DNA from: Oscillospiraceae bacterium | GTDB taxonomy: Bacteria; Bacillota_A; Clostridia; Oscillospirales; Oscillospiraceae | Direction of reading: 5' to 3' | NCBI GenBank assembly: GCA_021771675.1 | Contig: JAETOP010000135.1 | Span: forward strand, 1 to 14,500 | Length of the DNA: 14,500 nucleotides | Shown here: positions 14,288-14,500 of the stretch, in pieces | How positions within the stretch are numbered: position 1 is the first letter of the stretch | How the letters are laid out: each line of letters opens with the position of its first letter | Translations under genes and position numbers: made by a program | The notes under the pieces: generated by a model | Databases searched by the model: none | Told to the model about the DNA's origin: nothing | The model's input: only the letters and a program-made list of their open reading frames with translations

Positions 14288-14384
14288 CTGAATACCACAC
14301 TTTGCAGTCCGGATAGCTAAGGGACCAGAGTGGTGTTGAACAGGGACGCCGCCGCCAGCCGTGGGTTGTTTCACCAATTTTGGA
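14288..14384. other. Right terminal region of the element, recombinase binding arms
   Basis: No gene. AATACCAC occurs at 14292-14299 and also near the left end at 144-151, in the same orientation. TACCAC (14293-14298) can pair with GTGGTG (about 14331-14336) as a weak 3'-end hairpin for the recombinase mRNA. TGTTTCA (14367-14373), CCAA and TTGG (14374-14383) and TGAAACA (14386-14392) make a 26-bp imperfect palindrome that includes the attR core, a likely recombinase binding site. Confidence 0.55.
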
Positions 14385-14392
14385 ATGAAACA
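14385..14392 (+). other. Right attachment junction (attR core)
   Basis: ATGAAACA, identical to 109-116. Right of this point the Maff2 frame resumes as K-Q-L-M-A-G-G-G; left of it is element sequence. Confidence 0.82.
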
Positions 14393-14462
14393 GCTTATGG
14401 CGGGCGGCGGCATCATCGTCATCGGCACGACCCTTATCCCCTTGCTGTCGGGCCTGTTTTAA
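14385..14462 (+). pseudogene. Maff2-family conjugation membrane protein, 3' part
   Basis: The frame reads M-K-Q-L-M-A-G-G-G-I-I-V-I-G-T-T-L-I-P-L-L-S-G-L-F-stop, the second hydrophobic segment and C-terminus of Maff2 proteins. Joined to residues encoded at 1-108 it gives a complete C-terminal portion of a roughly 70-residue protein. The ATG here is internal methionine in the intact gene and has no good ribosome site, so the piece is probably not expressed as a useful product. Confidence 0.88.
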
Positions 14463-14474
14463 GGGCGGCGGCTT

Positions 14475-14500
14475 ATGGACTTTCTCACCGACTGGCTCAC
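14475..14500 (+). CDS. Start of next conjugation gene (partial)
   Basis: ATG 14475 follows the Maff2 stop by 12 nt with GGGCGGCGG between, and reads M-D-F-L-T-D-W-L. This start is typical of the TrbL/VirB6-like membrane protein that follows Maff2 in clostridial conjugative elements. Only eight residues are visible, so the assignment rests mostly on position. Confidence 0.5.

Noticed and set aside
13115..14428. Long minus-strand open frame opposite the large serine recombinase
   Set aside because: Shadow of the recombinase gene; the plus strand carries all expected domains and zinc-ribbon cysteines.

Overview
The window looks like accessory DNA from a flagellated, GC-rich gut Clostridia (Oscillospiraceae/Lachnospiraceae-like). 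This is inferred from gene families: Maff2-type conjugation genes, a TnpX-like large serine recombinase, DUF3847 plus MobA/MobL mobilization genes, and a Gram-positive-type flagellin with CsrA. No chromosomal marker is present to fix the genus.

Almost the whole window is one mobilizable element of about 14.3 kb, inserted in a Maff2-family gene of a larger conjugative element. The 5' part of that gene lies at 1-116 and the 3' part at 14385-14462. Both junctions carry the 8-bp sequence ATGAAACA, and joining the flanks there restores an intact Maff2 frame. Left to right the element holds: a terminator; a leftward Rpn/PD-(D/E)XK nuclease; a leftward XRE regulator; a 0.6-kb gene-poor control region; a small HTH gene coupled to a small serine recombinase; a pair of inverted palindromic sites flanking a putative promoter; a flagellar cassette (dead TnpB/TldR, probable guide RNA, CsrA, flagellin, FliB); an oriT; a DUF3847 gene and MobA/MobL relaxase; a hairpin-rich leader; a small unknown gene; and the large serine recombinase at the right end.

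The main interest is 3.5-10.1 kb. A TnpB homologue in which all three RuvC catalytic positions are substituted (D to K, E to R, D to E), with its zinc ribbon intact, is followed by a highly structured RNA-like region, then a CsrA homologue with a C-terminal extension, then a very large flagellin whose 175-nt leader carries ten GGA motifs, then a flagellin lysine methylase. This fits a 'flagellin replacement' cassette: TldR plus guide RNA would silence a resident flagellin promoter, while the element supplies its own flagellin, a translational regulator and a modifying enzyme. The cassette may also be switchable. Two 24-bp dyad sites in inverted orientation, 115 bp centre to centre, flank a TATAAT box upstream of tldR, directly beside a serine recombinase gene. 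This is formally similar to the Hin/fljBA flagellar phase switch.

Two oddities qualify this picture. The flagellin lacks about 60 residues of its C-terminal D1/D0 region, so it may not polymerise as it stands. The small serine recombinase has no ATG/GTG/TTG start upstream of its catalytic serine. Functions are inferred from recognised family motifs; guide target, inversion and CsrA binding are hypotheses.
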